Shown here in pieces: positions 6,975 through 16,260 of a stretch of 64,000 nucleotides of DNA. Where the stretch lies: the NCBI RefSeq assembly GCF_004795835.1, contig NZ_CP039249.1:2765001-2829000 (forward strand). The letters run 5' to 3'. The DNA comes from Sphingomonas sp. PAMC26645 (GTDB lineage Bacteria; Pseudomonadota; Alphaproteobacteria; Sphingomonadales; Sphingomonadaceae). Made by a program: the position numbers and the translations under genes. Under the pieces are notes generated by a model. That model saw nothing but the letters and a program-made list of their open reading frames with translations. It was not told the origin of the DNA and made no database searches. Position 1 is the stretch's first letter; the number at the start of each line of letters is the position of its first letter.

Positions 6975-9068
6975 TTGTCAGATCGCACCTTGATCGATCG
7001 GCTCCTGCGCCGGGAGCCGCAGCAGGCAACACCTCCCGCGCCGGTGGCACCGAAGCAGCGCATTGCGAGGGGCCGAGGCCCGCGGGCGGAGTATGACGGC
7101 GCGAGCGGCGCTGTCGTGCTGCGCCGGCGCTGGCGTCGACTGTCCGACCGCCTGCCGCTGCCCTTCCAGATGCAGGTGCTCGAGCCGGACTATATCGACC
7201 CATCCAAGCACGGCCCGCTGGCGGCAGCCCCCGGCGTCAATGGAGGTTTCCTAATCAACGGCGTCCAGTTCACGCCGATCGGCACGCGCGAGGGATACTG
7301 GCTCTACAACGGCCACCCCGGCAGTGGCCGAACGACCTCGCTCGGTTCGACCTTCATTCCGGCCGTCGACATCGCCCACGTCTTCCGCGCTGACCGGCCG
7401 GAGATGGAGCACGGCGCGACCTGGCTGGCGCCGATCGTGCTGCGAATGAAGGATTTCGCCGACTTCGAAGACGCGCAACTGACCCGGCAGAAGCTGGCAT
7501 CTGCGTTCGTCGGCGTCGTCAAGCTGCGCGTCGAACTGCTTCGCAAGGCGCAGGCCGACCGACAGGCGGCAGTAGCAGCTATGAAGAAGGCGCAGGCCGA
7601 TCTTCAGGCGGCAAAAGCTGCATTTGTCCGCACGAAGGCCTCACTGCCGACCATCTCTGCGGTATCGATGGGCAGCGGGTCCTATTCGGGCGGTGGCGGC
7701 GCGGGACAGGCCGCAAACGCATCTGCACGGTTCGCCGGACAGCAGGCAGTCGATCAGGCGCGGGTCGATCTGCAGGCGAGCATCGACAACGTCGGTACCA
7801 TGATCGACGCGGTCAATAAGTTCACGACGGCAATCCACACGCCCGATCCGGCGAATGCCAAGATCGACATGAACTTCGATGACCCTGCGAAAGTGAAAAA
7901 GACTAAAAAGGGCCGTGATACGTCGGCAGATGACGAAGACTTTGCGGCTAAGCTGGCGGAGGTACGCAACGCACAACTCCAGGCAGATGCCGATCTGACC
8001 GAAAGTCATGAAGCTCGGTACCGTGCTGACATGGACAGCCTCAAGGCGGACCGTGCTGCATACGCCAAGCAACTCGCCACCGACGATAGGCTGACCGCTG
8101 CGCAGCGCTCGACCCTGATGGCCGAGAAGGACGCCGAGCAAGAGATCCGACGCGCTGTCATCGAGCGCGCGCGCCACACTGCCATAGAGCAGATCGGGTA
8201 TGACCTTGCGAAGGCACAGAACGATGCTGCTCAAGAAGTCGCTCAGGCGCAGAGCGCAATGGCGGATAGCGTTGCCGGCCGTCGTGATGCCGAGCTTCGC
8301 CTGCTCGACCTACAGCATCAGCAGGAGGAGGCCGATCTCGAACTGATCCTTGCCACGAAGGCGACAGCATCGGCCGAATGGGCGAATGCGGACAAGCGCA
8401 AGGCTGCGCTGGCTGGCGTCTACGCAATGCGCGCCGATGCCATCAAACGCAGCAACGAAGGGCCCGCGGACAGTTACATGCGGTCGCTGAACCTGTCGTC
8501 GTCGGCGATCAAGGAGCAGGTCCAGGACATCGGCGTCACCGCGCTGAAGGATCTCAACACGCAGCTGTCCGACGCGATTCTCGGCGCCAAGTCTCTGGCC
8601 AGCGCATTCGCCAACATGGGCAAGCGCATCATCGCCTCGCTGCTCGACATCGCTATTCAGCAGGCCGTCATCAAGCCGCTTGCGAACAGCCTGTTCGGCG
8701 CGGCTGATGCGTCGGGCAACCGATCGGGTGGCTTCGTCGGCTCGATCGGGTCATTCCTCGCATCGACCTTCGGGGGCGGCAAGGCCAAGGGCGGCGGGAT
8801 CGATCCGAGCAGCTGGTATGTCGTCGGAGAGAAGGGCCCCGAACTGTTCGCGCCTGGCGTGAGCGGCACGGTGATCCCAAACGGTGGTCGCGGTGCGGGT
8901 CCGTCGTCCAAGGTCACCATCACGCCGTCGCCCTACTTCGATGCGGTCGTTGATGGACGCGCGGCATCGGTTGCGCAGCCCATGGCGGAACGTGGCGCGC
9001 TTAGCGGAGCGTCGCTTGCCCAGTCGAACATGGCACGTCGGCAGAACCGGCAGTTGGGCGGCGCATGA
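6975..9068 (+). CDS. Chimeric ORF: portal protein front fused in frame to tape measure back
   Basis: A 697-residue ORF made of parts of two unrelated phage proteins. Residues 1 to about 182 are a lambda-type portal: MQVLEPDYID at 66-75, then WLAPIVLRMKDFADFEDAQL and KLASAFVG. Within it, the usual region of roughly 100 residues between a YDGA-like N-terminal segment and GAVVLRRRW is also absent (near residue 43). From about 183 the sequence is a coiled-coil tape measure protein with Ala/Gln/Lys repeats, ending in the family's C-terminal region (ASAFANMGKRIIASLLDIA, then YVVGEKGPELFAPG). The rest of the portal, protease, capsid, connectors, tail tube and tape measure front are missing. The start is TTG. 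Confidence 0.85.
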   Translation: MSDRTLIDRLLRREPQQATPPAPVAPKQRIARGRGPRAEYDGASGAVVLRRRWRRLSDRLPLPFQMQVLEPDYIDPSKHGPLAAAPGVNGGFLINGVQFTPIGTREGYWLYNGHPGSGRTTSLGSTFIPAVDIAHVFRADRPEMEHGATWLAPIVLRMKDFADFEDAQLTRQKLASAFVGVVKLRVELLRKAQADRQAAVAAMKKAQADLQAAKAAFVRTKASLPTISAVSMGSGSYSGGGGAGQAANASARFAGQQAVDQARVDLQASIDNVGTMIDAVNKFTTAIHTPDPANAKIDMNFDDPAKVKKTKKGRDTSADDEDFAAKLAEVRNAQLQADADLTESHEARYRADMDSLKADRAAYAKQLATDDRLTAAQRSTLMAEKDAEQEIRRAVIERARHTAIEQIGYDLAKAQNDAAQEVAQAQSAMADSVAGRRDAELRLLDLQHQQEEADLELILATKATASAEWANADKRKAALAGVYAMRADAIKRSNEGPADSYMRSLNLSSSAIKEQVQDIGVTALKDLNTQLSDAILGAKSLASAFANMGKRIIASLLDIAIQQAVIKPLANSLFGAADASGNRSGGFVGSIGSFLASTFGGGKAKGGGIDPSSWYVVGEKGPELFAPGVSGTVIPNGGRGAGPSSKVTITPSPYFDAVVDGRAASVAQPMAERGALSGASLAQSNMARRQNRQLGGA

Positions 9069-9658
9069 TCGAGCTCCCCGAATGGCCCGCGCCAAACGGT
9101 GCGACCGCGTACCTCGTCGATTTCGGCGGGTTCCTCGTCCCGCTCCTTGGCGGCCGGGTGCAGCGGTTGGACCGCATGGGCAATCGCCACCGGCTATCCG
9201 TCAGCTTGCCTCCCCTTGGGAGTGAGAAGGACGGTCGCATCTTCGTGCAGCGTCTAAAGCGCGGAAAGACGGAAGGGGTTCGCATGGAATATCCACTGCT
9301 GTCCTTCCGACCAGGGCTGTGTGGCCAGCCCGTTGTCAATGGCGCCGATCAGGGTGGGCGGTTGCTCAAGCTGCGCAATCTCACGCCGAACTATGGGATC
9401 CGGGAAGGCCAACCGTTCGCGCTAGTCCAACCGGAAGGCCGCTACGTCTATTCGGTTGACCTTGCTGCCGTGGCAGACGCCGCCGGTACCGCGACCGTCC
9501 AGATCACGCCGATGCTGCGCGCGCCGACAATTGATGGCGGCGTTGCCGAGTTCACCCGGCCAATGATCGAGGGCTTCATCAAGGGCGACGAGATCGGCTG
9601 GGAGATGAGCCTCGCCCACGACATCGGCCTTTCGTTCGAGATCGAGGAATACGCATGA
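9065..9658 (+). CDS. Phage tail protein following the tape measure
   Basis: A 197-residue soluble protein, beta-rich by appearance, with the repeated theme of Gly/Pro turns. Its ATG overlaps the tape measure stop (ATGA). It sits where siphoviruses encode distal tail or baseplate hub proteins, and the next genes are tail tip genes. I do not recognise a specific family motif, so the tail assignment is from position. Confidence 0.55.
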   Translation: MIELPEWPAPNGATAYLVDFGGFLVPLLGGRVQRLDRMGNRHRLSVSLPPLGSEKDGRIFVQRLKRGKTEGVRMEYPLLSFRPGLCGQPVVNGADQGGRLLKLRNLTPNYGIREGQPFALVQPEGRYVYSVDLAAVADAAGTATVQITPMLRAPTIDGGVAEFTRPMIEGFIKGDEIGWEMSLAHDIGLSFEIEEYA

Positions 9659-10239
9659 CGCCCGCCCTTCAAGCCGCGCTGTCTCGGCGTCAGGTGATGA
9701 TCGTCGGTCTCGTCCAGGCGGCGCTGCCCGGGTACAATCTAGCGATCTGCGATGGCGGCTGGCTTGATTGGAACGGTCAGCGGTTCGTGTCGAGGGACGC
9801 GCGCTTCGGCTCTATCCAGTCCGTTGAGGACTTCACCGACGGCGTCGGCGACGAAGCACCTGCAGGGCAGCTGACGTTGCTACCGGCCAGCACTTCGGCG
9901 GCAGTCGAACTGTCGTCCCCGGACTTTCAGGGCGCGGCTCTGTCGTTCCACTTCGGTGCCGTTGATGCGATGACGGGCAAGCTGATCGACGAGCCCGACC
10001 TAGTTTTCGATGGCGAGCTCGACACCACGACGCTCAATGAGGAACGTGGCGGTCGAACACTCGACATGGAGTTCGTCTCGGCGTCCGAGCGGTTCTTTGC
10101 GGACAACGAAGGTACCCGCCTATCGAACGCCTTCCATCTGGAAACATGGCCCGGCGAGACAGGCATGGCGAACGTCACCGATGTCGCCAAGCGCGACTAT
10201 TGGGGTGCCGATAAGGCGCCCACCGGGATCGGGTACTGA
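9655..10239 (+). CDS. Phage tail protein, DUF2163-like
   Basis: A 194-residue protein starting four bases inside the preceding gene (ATGA). It has GGWLDWNGQRFVSRDARFG and DLVFDGELDTTTL, which resemble the beta-rich tail proteins placed before the NlpC/P60-type gene in alphaproteobacterial siphophages and gene transfer agents. In those clusters the order is tape measure, one or two baseplate proteins, NlpC/P60, then the host-specificity protein, as here. Probably part of the tail tip ring. Confidence 0.5.
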   Translation: MTPALQAALSRRQVMIVGLVQAALPGYNLAICDGGWLDWNGQRFVSRDARFGSIQSVEDFTDGVGDEAPAGQLTLLPASTSAAVELSSPDFQGAALSFHFGAVDAMTGKLIDEPDLVFDGELDTTTLNEERGGRTLDMEFVSASERFFADNEGTRLSNAFHLETWPGETGMANVTDVAKRDYWGADKAPTGIGY

Positions 10240-10640
10240 TGCTGCTCGAAAAGCGTCGCGTGGCGACCGAGGAAACGCTCGCGGCGTATACCGGCAAGGC
10301 CTTCGCTTGGGGCCAATATGACTGTGCTCGTCTCGCCTATCGGCAAATGCGCTCGCTCGGACATCGCCCCAAAGCTCTGCCCGCGTACCGCACGGCCGTC
10401 TCCGCGCGCACCACGATGCGCAAATTCGGTCACGAGAGTTTGGCCAGCGCGCTGGACGCTATGCTGCCACGCATTGCGCCGGCGATGGCATGGGTCGGCG
10501 ACCTCGTCGCGGTCGAAGGCGACGTGTTCGAGGCGATCGGCGTGGTGGTTGGCAATGGTCGCATCTTCTGTTGGGTTGAAGGCGTCGACGTTCCCGTGTT
10601 CTTCCAGCCGAACAGCTATGTCGGGGCCTGGCGGTTGTGA
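10239..10640 (+). CDS. DUF6950/NlpC-P60-like tail-tip protein
   Basis: A 133-residue protein with FAWGQYDCARLAYR at 22-35, the Cys-containing motif of small NlpC/P60-related tail proteins. A later GDLVAVEGDVFEAIGVVVGNGRIF strand region follows. Relatives may cut peptidoglycan during DNA entry or simply be structural. The ATG overlaps the previous stop (TGATG), and the gene lies directly before the tip protein, its usual place. Confidence 0.65.
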   Translation: MLLEKRRVATEETLAAYTGKAFAWGQYDCARLAYRQMRSLGHRPKALPAYRTAVSARTTMRKFGHESLASALDAMLPRIAPAMAWVGDLVAVEGDVFEAIGVVVGNGRIFCWVEGVDVPVFFQPNSYVGAWRL

Positions 10641-12469
10641 GCAAGGCCCTGATCAAGATCGGCACGATCGTCGCCGCTGCTGGCCTGATCTACACCGGCG
10701 TCGGCGCGCTCGCGCTGGGCGGGCTGGCGGGCACGCTGTCGGTCGGCGGGATCTCGGTCGCGACCATCACGGCGGTCGGCAGCGGTCTCGCAGCGATCGG
10801 CTCGATGACGGCGAAGGCGCCGAAGACGACGAGTACGGGCGACCAGACCGAATGGAAGCTGGAGAGCGACGCCGGCATACCGTACGTCATTGGCCGCACC
10901 TATACCGCAGGCGTCATCCGGCACATCGACGCTTATGGTTCGAAGCGGGCGTACCGCTCGATCGTCATCGTCTACAGCGGCGCAGGCCCTATCCAAGGCT
11001 TCGAGACGTTCCAGACCGACGACATGCCAGTAACCTTCGCCGGCAGTGGCGCGGTCGGATACTATGCCGGCTGGATGTGGCTGTCGTCGCAGCTGGGGCA
11101 GGCGCCCGAAGCGGCAGCCCTGACCCCGCCTTTCGCAGGTTTTCCAAAATGGGGCCCGTCATCGAAGCTGTCGGGATACGCCGCGTCGATCCTCACGCTG
11201 AAATATGATTCGAAGGGCAAGGTCTACAGCGCAGGCACGCCAAAGTTCGGCGCCGTTCTCAACGGCGTGCGAGTTTACGATGCGCGGCAGGACAGCACGT
11301 GGCCCGGCGGAAGTGGTCCTTGCCGCTTCGGTGACGAAACCACCTATGTCGGCGGTCCAGCTGCGCTGAACCCGTGGTGCCACGCTCTGACCTACGCCAT
11401 CGGACGTAGGCAGAATGGCAAACTAGTGGTGGGCGTCGGCCTGCCGCAGCGCGGGATCGATATTGCCGCTTACGTGTCAGCCGCGAACATCGCTGACGCG
11501 AATGCCTGGACGATCGGCGGAGTCACGTACGACGTTGGTAACGGTGCCAAATGGAACAACCTGAAGCAGATGTGTCAGGCGGGCGGGGGCGAACCGATCC
11601 ATGTCGGTGCCAAGCTCTCGTGCAAGGTCTCGGCACCACGCGTCGCGATCGGCATCCTGACACCCGACGACCTAGCGGACGGTCGAATAAGCATCCCGGC
11701 TATGCTGTCCCGGCGCGAGCGGATCAACGGAATCGTTCCGCGCTACCGTTCAGAGCCGAACAAGTGGGAGATCGTGCCGGCCAACGTCGTGCGCGTTGCG
11801 GCGTATGTCGCTCAGGATAAGGGCCAGCGGACCAAGGAAGCCGAATACTCGTTGTGTCAGGACGTCGATCAGGCTGCGCAGCTGGCGGCATACGACATCG
11901 TCAATGCCCGCGAGTTCGGCCCGATCGTCATCCCCTGCAAACCGCGAATGTGGTACTATCGCCCCGGCGACGCGATCACGCTGCGGCTGCCCGATCAGGG
12001 CCTCAACGATCATTTAGCGGTCATTCTCAACCGCAAGCTGAACGTCGCAACGGGTGCTGTTGAGCTTACCATGGCTAGCGAGACGGTCGCCAAGCATGCG
12101 TTCGCGCTTGGTATGACAGGCACAGCGCCCCCGACGCCATCTCTGACCGATCCGCAGGTGTTGGATAGCGCTGCGACGTCCGACGCAGCACCGTCCCTCG
12201 ACGCGCCAACGGAATTCTCTGGCGCGCAGACTGGTCCGCTGGCTGTCAAGCTCGACTGGCGCAATCCGAAGTCCTCGCAGTTCGATCACATCGTCATTGT
12301 CCGCAACGGGGTAGCGTCTGCGACTCCAATCGTCGGCGGGCTAGGAGCAGCTTTGTCGGCAACCGACAATCCCCCCTCGGCCGGCAGCTACACCTACCGC
12401 ATCCGCGCATTCACCGCTGATGGAGCATCGACGATGGACAGTCCGGCGATCACGGTGGTGGTGTCGTGA
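10637..12469 (+). CDS. Tail tip / host-specificity protein (gpJ-like)
   Basis: A 610-residue protein. The N terminus (residues 1 to 55) is a Gly/Ala-rich hydrophobic stretch common in tip proteins. A large beta-rich region follows, including MWYYRPGDAITLRLP near 435, typical of tip attachment proteins. The C terminus (about 520 to 610) is a fibronectin type III-like module (KLDWRNPKSSQFDHIVIVRN). It would close the tail tube and contact the receptor. GTG start overlapping the previous stop. It appears intact. Confidence 0.75.
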   Translation: MSKALIKIGTIVAAAGLIYTGVGALALGGLAGTLSVGGISVATITAVGSGLAAIGSMTAKAPKTTSTGDQTEWKLESDAGIPYVIGRTYTAGVIRHIDAYGSKRAYRSIVIVYSGAGPIQGFETFQTDDMPVTFAGSGAVGYYAGWMWLSSQLGQAPEAAALTPPFAGFPKWGPSSKLSGYAASILTLKYDSKGKVYSAGTPKFGAVLNGVRVYDARQDSTWPGGSGPCRFGDETTYVGGPAALNPWCHALTYAIGRRQNGKLVVGVGLPQRGIDIAAYVSAANIADANAWTIGGVTYDVGNGAKWNNLKQMCQAGGGEPIHVGAKLSCKVSAPRVAIGILTPDDLADGRISIPAMLSRRERINGIVPRYRSEPNKWEIVPANVVRVAAYVAQDKGQRTKEAEYSLCQDVDQAAQLAAYDIVNAREFGPIVIPCKPRMWYYRPGDAITLRLPDQGLNDHLAVILNRKLNVATGAVELTMASETVAKHAFALGMTGTAPPTPSLTDPQVLDSAATSDAAPSLDAPTEFSGAQTGPLAVKLDWRNPKSSQFDHIVIVRNGVASATPIVGGLGAALSATDNPPSAGSYTYRIRAFTADGASTMDSPAITVVVS

Positions 12470-12957
12470 AGCTGCTCGGTAGCTCCGTTGCCGTCCGCAA
12501 CCCGGCGGGGCTTGATCCAATAGCGCCGGCGGACGGAGCGTCTGCTTGGACGCCTATGCTGGCGATCGAGGCGGATGGGACGGCACGATACCTCGAGGTG
12601 GTCGACTGGTCCGGCGGTACCGGCACAAAACCGGATGTCGGCTACGTCGGCACCACTGGGATCACGACAAAGGCCAAAGCGCCCAACCTCAACGCAGCGA
12701 AGCGGGTCGCGTTCTTCAGCGGCATCTCGATCGCGAACGGCATTACCAACATCGCGTTCACTGGCTTCACCTCGCCTCCCACCGTCGCGGTGGTCAGCGC
12801 CACTCCTGCCGTCCTGCTCGGCGCGGTGAAGTCCGAACTTGTTGCCGGGTCGGTCACCAAGGACGGCTGCCAAGTGAAAGTTACCACAGCATCCCTCGCC
12901 GGCATCGTGTCCGCCCTGGTGGGCGCGACCGTCACCGTCCTTACGATCGAAGCCTAG
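12466..12957 (+). CDS. Small tail-fibre-associated protein
   Basis: A 163-residue, Ala/Val/Thr/Gly-rich protein of beta character, starting with GTG within the last bases of the tip protein gene. The segment WTPMLAIEADGTARYLEVVDW near the start looks like a short structural repeat. It lies between the tip protein and the SGNH tail protein, so a receptor-binding or linker role is likely. No family recognised. Confidence 0.5.
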   Translation: MKLLGSSVAVRNPAGLDPIAPADGASAWTPMLAIEADGTARYLEVVDWSGGTGTKPDVGYVGTTGITTKAKAPNLNAAKRVAFFSGISIANGITNIAFTGFTSPPTVAVVSATPAVLLGAVKSELVAGSVTKDGCQVKVTTASLAGIVSALVGATVTVLTIEA

Positions 12958-13009
12958 CTTCTTCTCGCTGCGGGTCTCGCGCCTCAACACCTGATCACCG
13001 GAGATATCC

Positions 13010-15031
13010 ATGGCAACTGCAGCATCGCTGACGCTCGACGTCTGGCGTAATGACGAATTGTACGAGTTCCCGCTGCGCGTTCGCGGTCCGGACCTGACGG
13101 GTGTAGCAATGCGCGCGCAGGTTCGCCTCGCGCCTGACACGCCCGGCGCTCCCCTCGTTGATCTCGCGCTCGTGACGAACGGTAACGCCGAGGGCATCCG
13201 CCTTGCGGGGGTGTCGCTGGTCGACGGCGTGTTCACGAACGATGTGCGGATCCGCCTGAACAAGTCGACGCGGCAGGCATTGCCCTACGCGGGCGAGCTC
13301 GGCGACGCCGCATTGCTCGCGCTGGCATTCCAGATTGCGGGGCGAACCCGACTGTTCGGCAACATGCGTATTCTGGCGCACGCAATCGACAGCGATGCTG
13401 CACCGACCAGCCGGCCCGCAAGCTATGGCGCCCAGGTGTCAAACGCTCCGTCGGCCGGGGCGACGCTGACGATCGGTACAGATGACGTAGTCGAGGTCAC
13501 GATCGACGGCGCTGATCTTGTTTCTTTGTCCGTCGTCCGTGCAGAGGACGCGCGCGACGAGGCTATTGCGGCACAGGCTGCGACTATTGCGATCCGCGAC
13601 GAGTTCGCAGTGTTAGTAGATGGGCGGCGGCTCCCTAAGCTTAAAACCGCAGGCGCCAAGTACCATGCGGTCTACTCGAGCGAGCGACTGGCCGATGGCT
13701 ATAGCGGTCCTTTGATACAGGCCGTGGCTTCGGATGCGTCGCCGCGGTTGGCAATGGGCCTAGGCGACGAAGGTGTCGCGCTATCGACGGTGCGAGCGCT
13801 TCGCACTGGAGATGTCGCCCGCGTGAGCCGGATTTACGATCAGTCTGGTGCTGGCCGTGACCTAACGCAGACATCGTTCGCATATATGCCGGCTATTCGA
13901 GAGGATGTACTGATCGGCGGAAAGCTCCCGATCTTGTTTGATGGGCGTCGCACAAACGCGGGCGACACTGCTCAGGCAAGGGGCATGCTCGCCTCGCACT
14001 CCCTGTCTCGCACAGATTGCACGTTCGTTGCCGTTATCGATCCAAGCGTTTCTGCCGTCCCTCAGATTTTCTGGGAATATTACATCAACGCCAACGGCTC
14101 AGGAACGCTGATCGACATCAATACCAACTTGGACGGGGCGAACTTTACCGATAGCGCAAACGGCGGAATCACGGCCGGCACTAAGCCGAAGATCCCGTCG
14201 TCGCCTTTCGTGATGGTTATCTGCCTCTCACCGGGTGGCTCAACCATTTCGATAAACGGGGCAGCGAAAACGGTCGGGTCTGCCTTCGCACCTGGCACTT
14301 TGGCTCGCTTTGCTCTTGGCTACGGGCCAAGCGCGGGCGATAATTTCAATGCGAACTTCCAGTTCGGCGCTGCGGTATTCATCGACAAAGCTGTGACCGA
14401 CGAGGATGCTGACGCGATCAGCTACGAACTGATGGCCCGGTTCGGGATTACACCACCGGTGGCCAATCTTGTAATCATCGGCGACAGTATCCACGAGGCG
14501 GTGAAGAGCACGTACACGCTGGGCCAGAAGGCGCTTGCTTCGAACGGTTTCAACCGATCTATTTCAGTTTATAATCTTAGCGCAGCAGGCGTTCGCCTGT
14601 CGCAATTGTACGCGAGGCGGACTCAGTTCGACGGCCAGGTCGTCGCTGCAGGCATCCCCAACGTCGCGTTGCTCGCTGCCGGCATCAACGACATCAACAA
14701 CGGCGTGACTGCTGCAGATCTGTATGCGCAGCAGACCAGTTATGTCACTTGGTTAAAGGCAAACGGTTACGCCAAGGTGTTGATATCGACGCTATTGCCG
14801 GAAACGGTTGTCGATAAGAAGACGGTGATCGACGCCTACAACGCGCTCGTCCGTTCAAATACCGCGAGTGCTGAGGGCGTTGTCGATTATGCCGCGGATG
14901 CAGTCATGGGGGCCGCAACGGCACCCAACGACGTCACGCTGTACGCGGACAAGCTGCACCCGGTAACGCTCGGCTATCGGTTCCTGTCGCCAATCCTGGA
15001 AGCAGCGGTGAATATGGCGTTAGCGGCTTAG
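13010..15031 (+). CDS. Tail protein with lectin-like domain and C-terminal SGNH esterase
   Basis: A 673-residue tail protein. Residues 1 to about 135 are a beta-rich attachment region. A middle domain (about 215 to 475) resembles concanavalin-like or arabinofuranosidase-type jelly rolls (SRIYDQSGAGRDLTQT). The C terminus is an SGNH hydrolase with GDSI at 491-494, GIND at 558-561 and DKLH at 647-650. Phage tails use such domains to deacetylate surface polysaccharide during adsorption. An ATG with GGAG upstream (about 12999) sets the start. Confidence 0.75.
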   Translation: MATAASLTLDVWRNDELYEFPLRVRGPDLTGVAMRAQVRLAPDTPGAPLVDLALVTNGNAEGIRLAGVSLVDGVFTNDVRIRLNKSTRQALPYAGELGDAALLALAFQIAGRTRLFGNMRILAHAIDSDAAPTSRPASYGAQVSNAPSAGATLTIGTDDVVEVTIDGADLVSLSVVRAEDARDEAIAAQAATIAIRDEFAVLVDGRRLPKLKTAGAKYHAVYSSERLADGYSGPLIQAVASDASPRLAMGLGDEGVALSTVRALRTGDVARVSRIYDQSGAGRDLTQTSFAYMPAIREDVLIGGKLPILFDGRRTNAGDTAQARGMLASHSLSRTDCTFVAVIDPSVSAVPQIFWEYYINANGSGTLIDINTNLDGANFTDSANGGITAGTKPKIPSSPFVMVICLSPGGSTISINGAAKTVGSAFAPGTLARFALGYGPSAGDNFNANFQFGAAVFIDKAVTDEDADAISYELMARFGITPPVANLVIIGDSIHEAVKSTYTLGQKALASNGFNRSISVYNLSAAGVRLSQLYARRTQFDGQVVAAGIPNVALLAAGINDINNGVTAADLYAQQTSYVTWLKANGYAKVLISTLLPETVVDKKTVIDAYNALVRSNTASAEGVVDYAADAVMGAATAPNDVTLYADKLHPVTLGYRFLSPILEAAVNMALAA

Positions 15032-15310
15032 CCTCTGCCTCGATCGGCATTGAATCACGGGCATGATCGTCGGGCATAGAGCCCGCCCACTGGCGATCCG
15101 AAAAACAGCCTTTGCAGGTTGCCGACGCCCAATCGCCGTAGGAGCAGTTCGGGTCGCTCAAGATCCGCGTAAGTGTAGCATATAGCGACATCGTCAATCT
15201 CCTGAGCAAGCCGACAGCGTCCTACTGCACGCGGGTTTCAATCTCCACCGGCAAATACTGTCAAACCGAGCACATGATGCGGCCCGTTCGGTCGCTGGAA
15301 AGGATGACGC

Positions 15311-15850
15311 ATGACCGCGACAGCCACGAGCAACTACATCGGGGAGGCAATGCGGGCGACCGCGGCGCTTGCCCCGCCCTCCCTTGCCAACAATCCGGGG
15401 CTGCTCGCCTGGAACCTGTTCGTCATGACCGCGGCTATGTGCCTCGGACTCATGATGGCGGGCCGCCAAGGGCGCCGGCTATGGGCGGCACGAAACGTTG
15501 ATCACCCGACCGACCCGGTATCGATCTACCGCATCATCATCTTTCTTGCCGGTTGCGCGATCGCGAGCCGGGGTGGCGCCGAAGCCGTCAGCCTGTGGTC
15601 GTGGTCATCGGGTGACGCGCGCACGATCGAGCGGATTGCGGAACTGAAACGCTGGCTTGATCCGCTTTCGGTTGGCTGCGGGTTCGTGTGGATGACCCTG
15701 CACATGCTCGCCGAGCCCATGATCGAGCACCAGTTGCGCAAGGCCCCGTTGCCCGTCGATATGTGGTCGCGGTGGCCCCAGCTTCGGAGGCCAGCCGCGG
15801 TGCTGGTCGTCAGCCTCTTGATGGCGGGTGCTGCCGTCGGGCTGCGGTGA
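15311..15850 (+). CDS. Multi-span membrane protein of the lysis region
   Basis: A 179-residue protein with four likely membrane segments: about 31-50 (LFVMTAAMCLGLMMAG), 72-90, 115-135 and 160-178. It is directly followed by the holin-like gene (TGATG overlap) and lies between tail and endolysin genes. A holin-partner or host-protection role is possible. An ATG at 15304 is a second start candidate. The 279 bases upstream (15032-15310) hold no gene I can support. Confidence 0.55.
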   Translation: MTATATSNYIGEAMRATAALAPPSLANNPGLLAWNLFVMTAAMCLGLMMAGRQGRRLWAARNVDHPTDPVSIYRIIIFLAGCAIASRGGAEAVSLWSWSSGDARTIERIAELKRWLDPLSVGCGFVWMTLHMLAEPMIEHQLRKAPLPVDMWSRWPQLRRPAAVLVVSLLMAGAAVGLR

Positions 15851-16260
15851 TGAAGGAGGGGGCTATCGCTGCGGTACCGAGCGTAACGGTACCGGTCATC
15901 TGGTCTGTCCTTGGCTATTCTTTCCCAGCTGGGTCCATGATCGTCGGGCTGCTCGCCTGCTTCATGGTCCGGCTGTTCATCACTCTCGACGCACCTGGTC
16001 CTAAGCGCTGGCTGCTGGACGGGATCGTCACTGGGCTTGCGATGCTCATCACCGCGGTCTGGATCGTCGAGCATCAGGTGGACCTGTTCGCTGCGCTCGG
16101 CACGGGGGGCGGTGCTGGCGCGGTCGGCGCGGGCATCATCACATTCTTCAAGCGGCGCGGGCAAAGCGCGATCGACGCCCTCGACGCCGCCCTCCCCGGC
16201 AAGCCCGCGGTACCGCCAGATATGACGGCGACCCTACGCGGCCTTGATAAACTGCCGTAA
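15850..16260 (+). CDS. Holin-like protein
   Basis: A 136-residue membrane protein with three likely spans (about 12-34, 46-70 and 78-95), a Gly/Ala-rich loop (TGGGAGAVGAGI) and a hydrophilic basic tail. Size and topology are those of class I-like holins that release the endolysin. ATG at 15850 overlaps the preceding stop by one base, which decides the start. The endolysin follows after a 530-base repeat-bearing gap. Confidence 0.6.
   Translation: MKEGAIAAVPSVTVPVIWSVLGYSFPAGSMIVGLLACFMVRLFITLDAPGPKRWLLDGIVTGLAMLITAVWIVEHQVDLFAALGTGGGAGAVGAGIITFFKRRGQSAIDALDAALPGKPAVPPDMTATLRGLDKLP

Noticed and set aside
14934..15209. Minus-strand ORF of 91 codons with a Cys-rich segment between the SGNH tail gene and the lysis genes
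   Set aside because: It runs into the 3' end of the tail gene antisense, has no good start or ribosome site and no recognised family.
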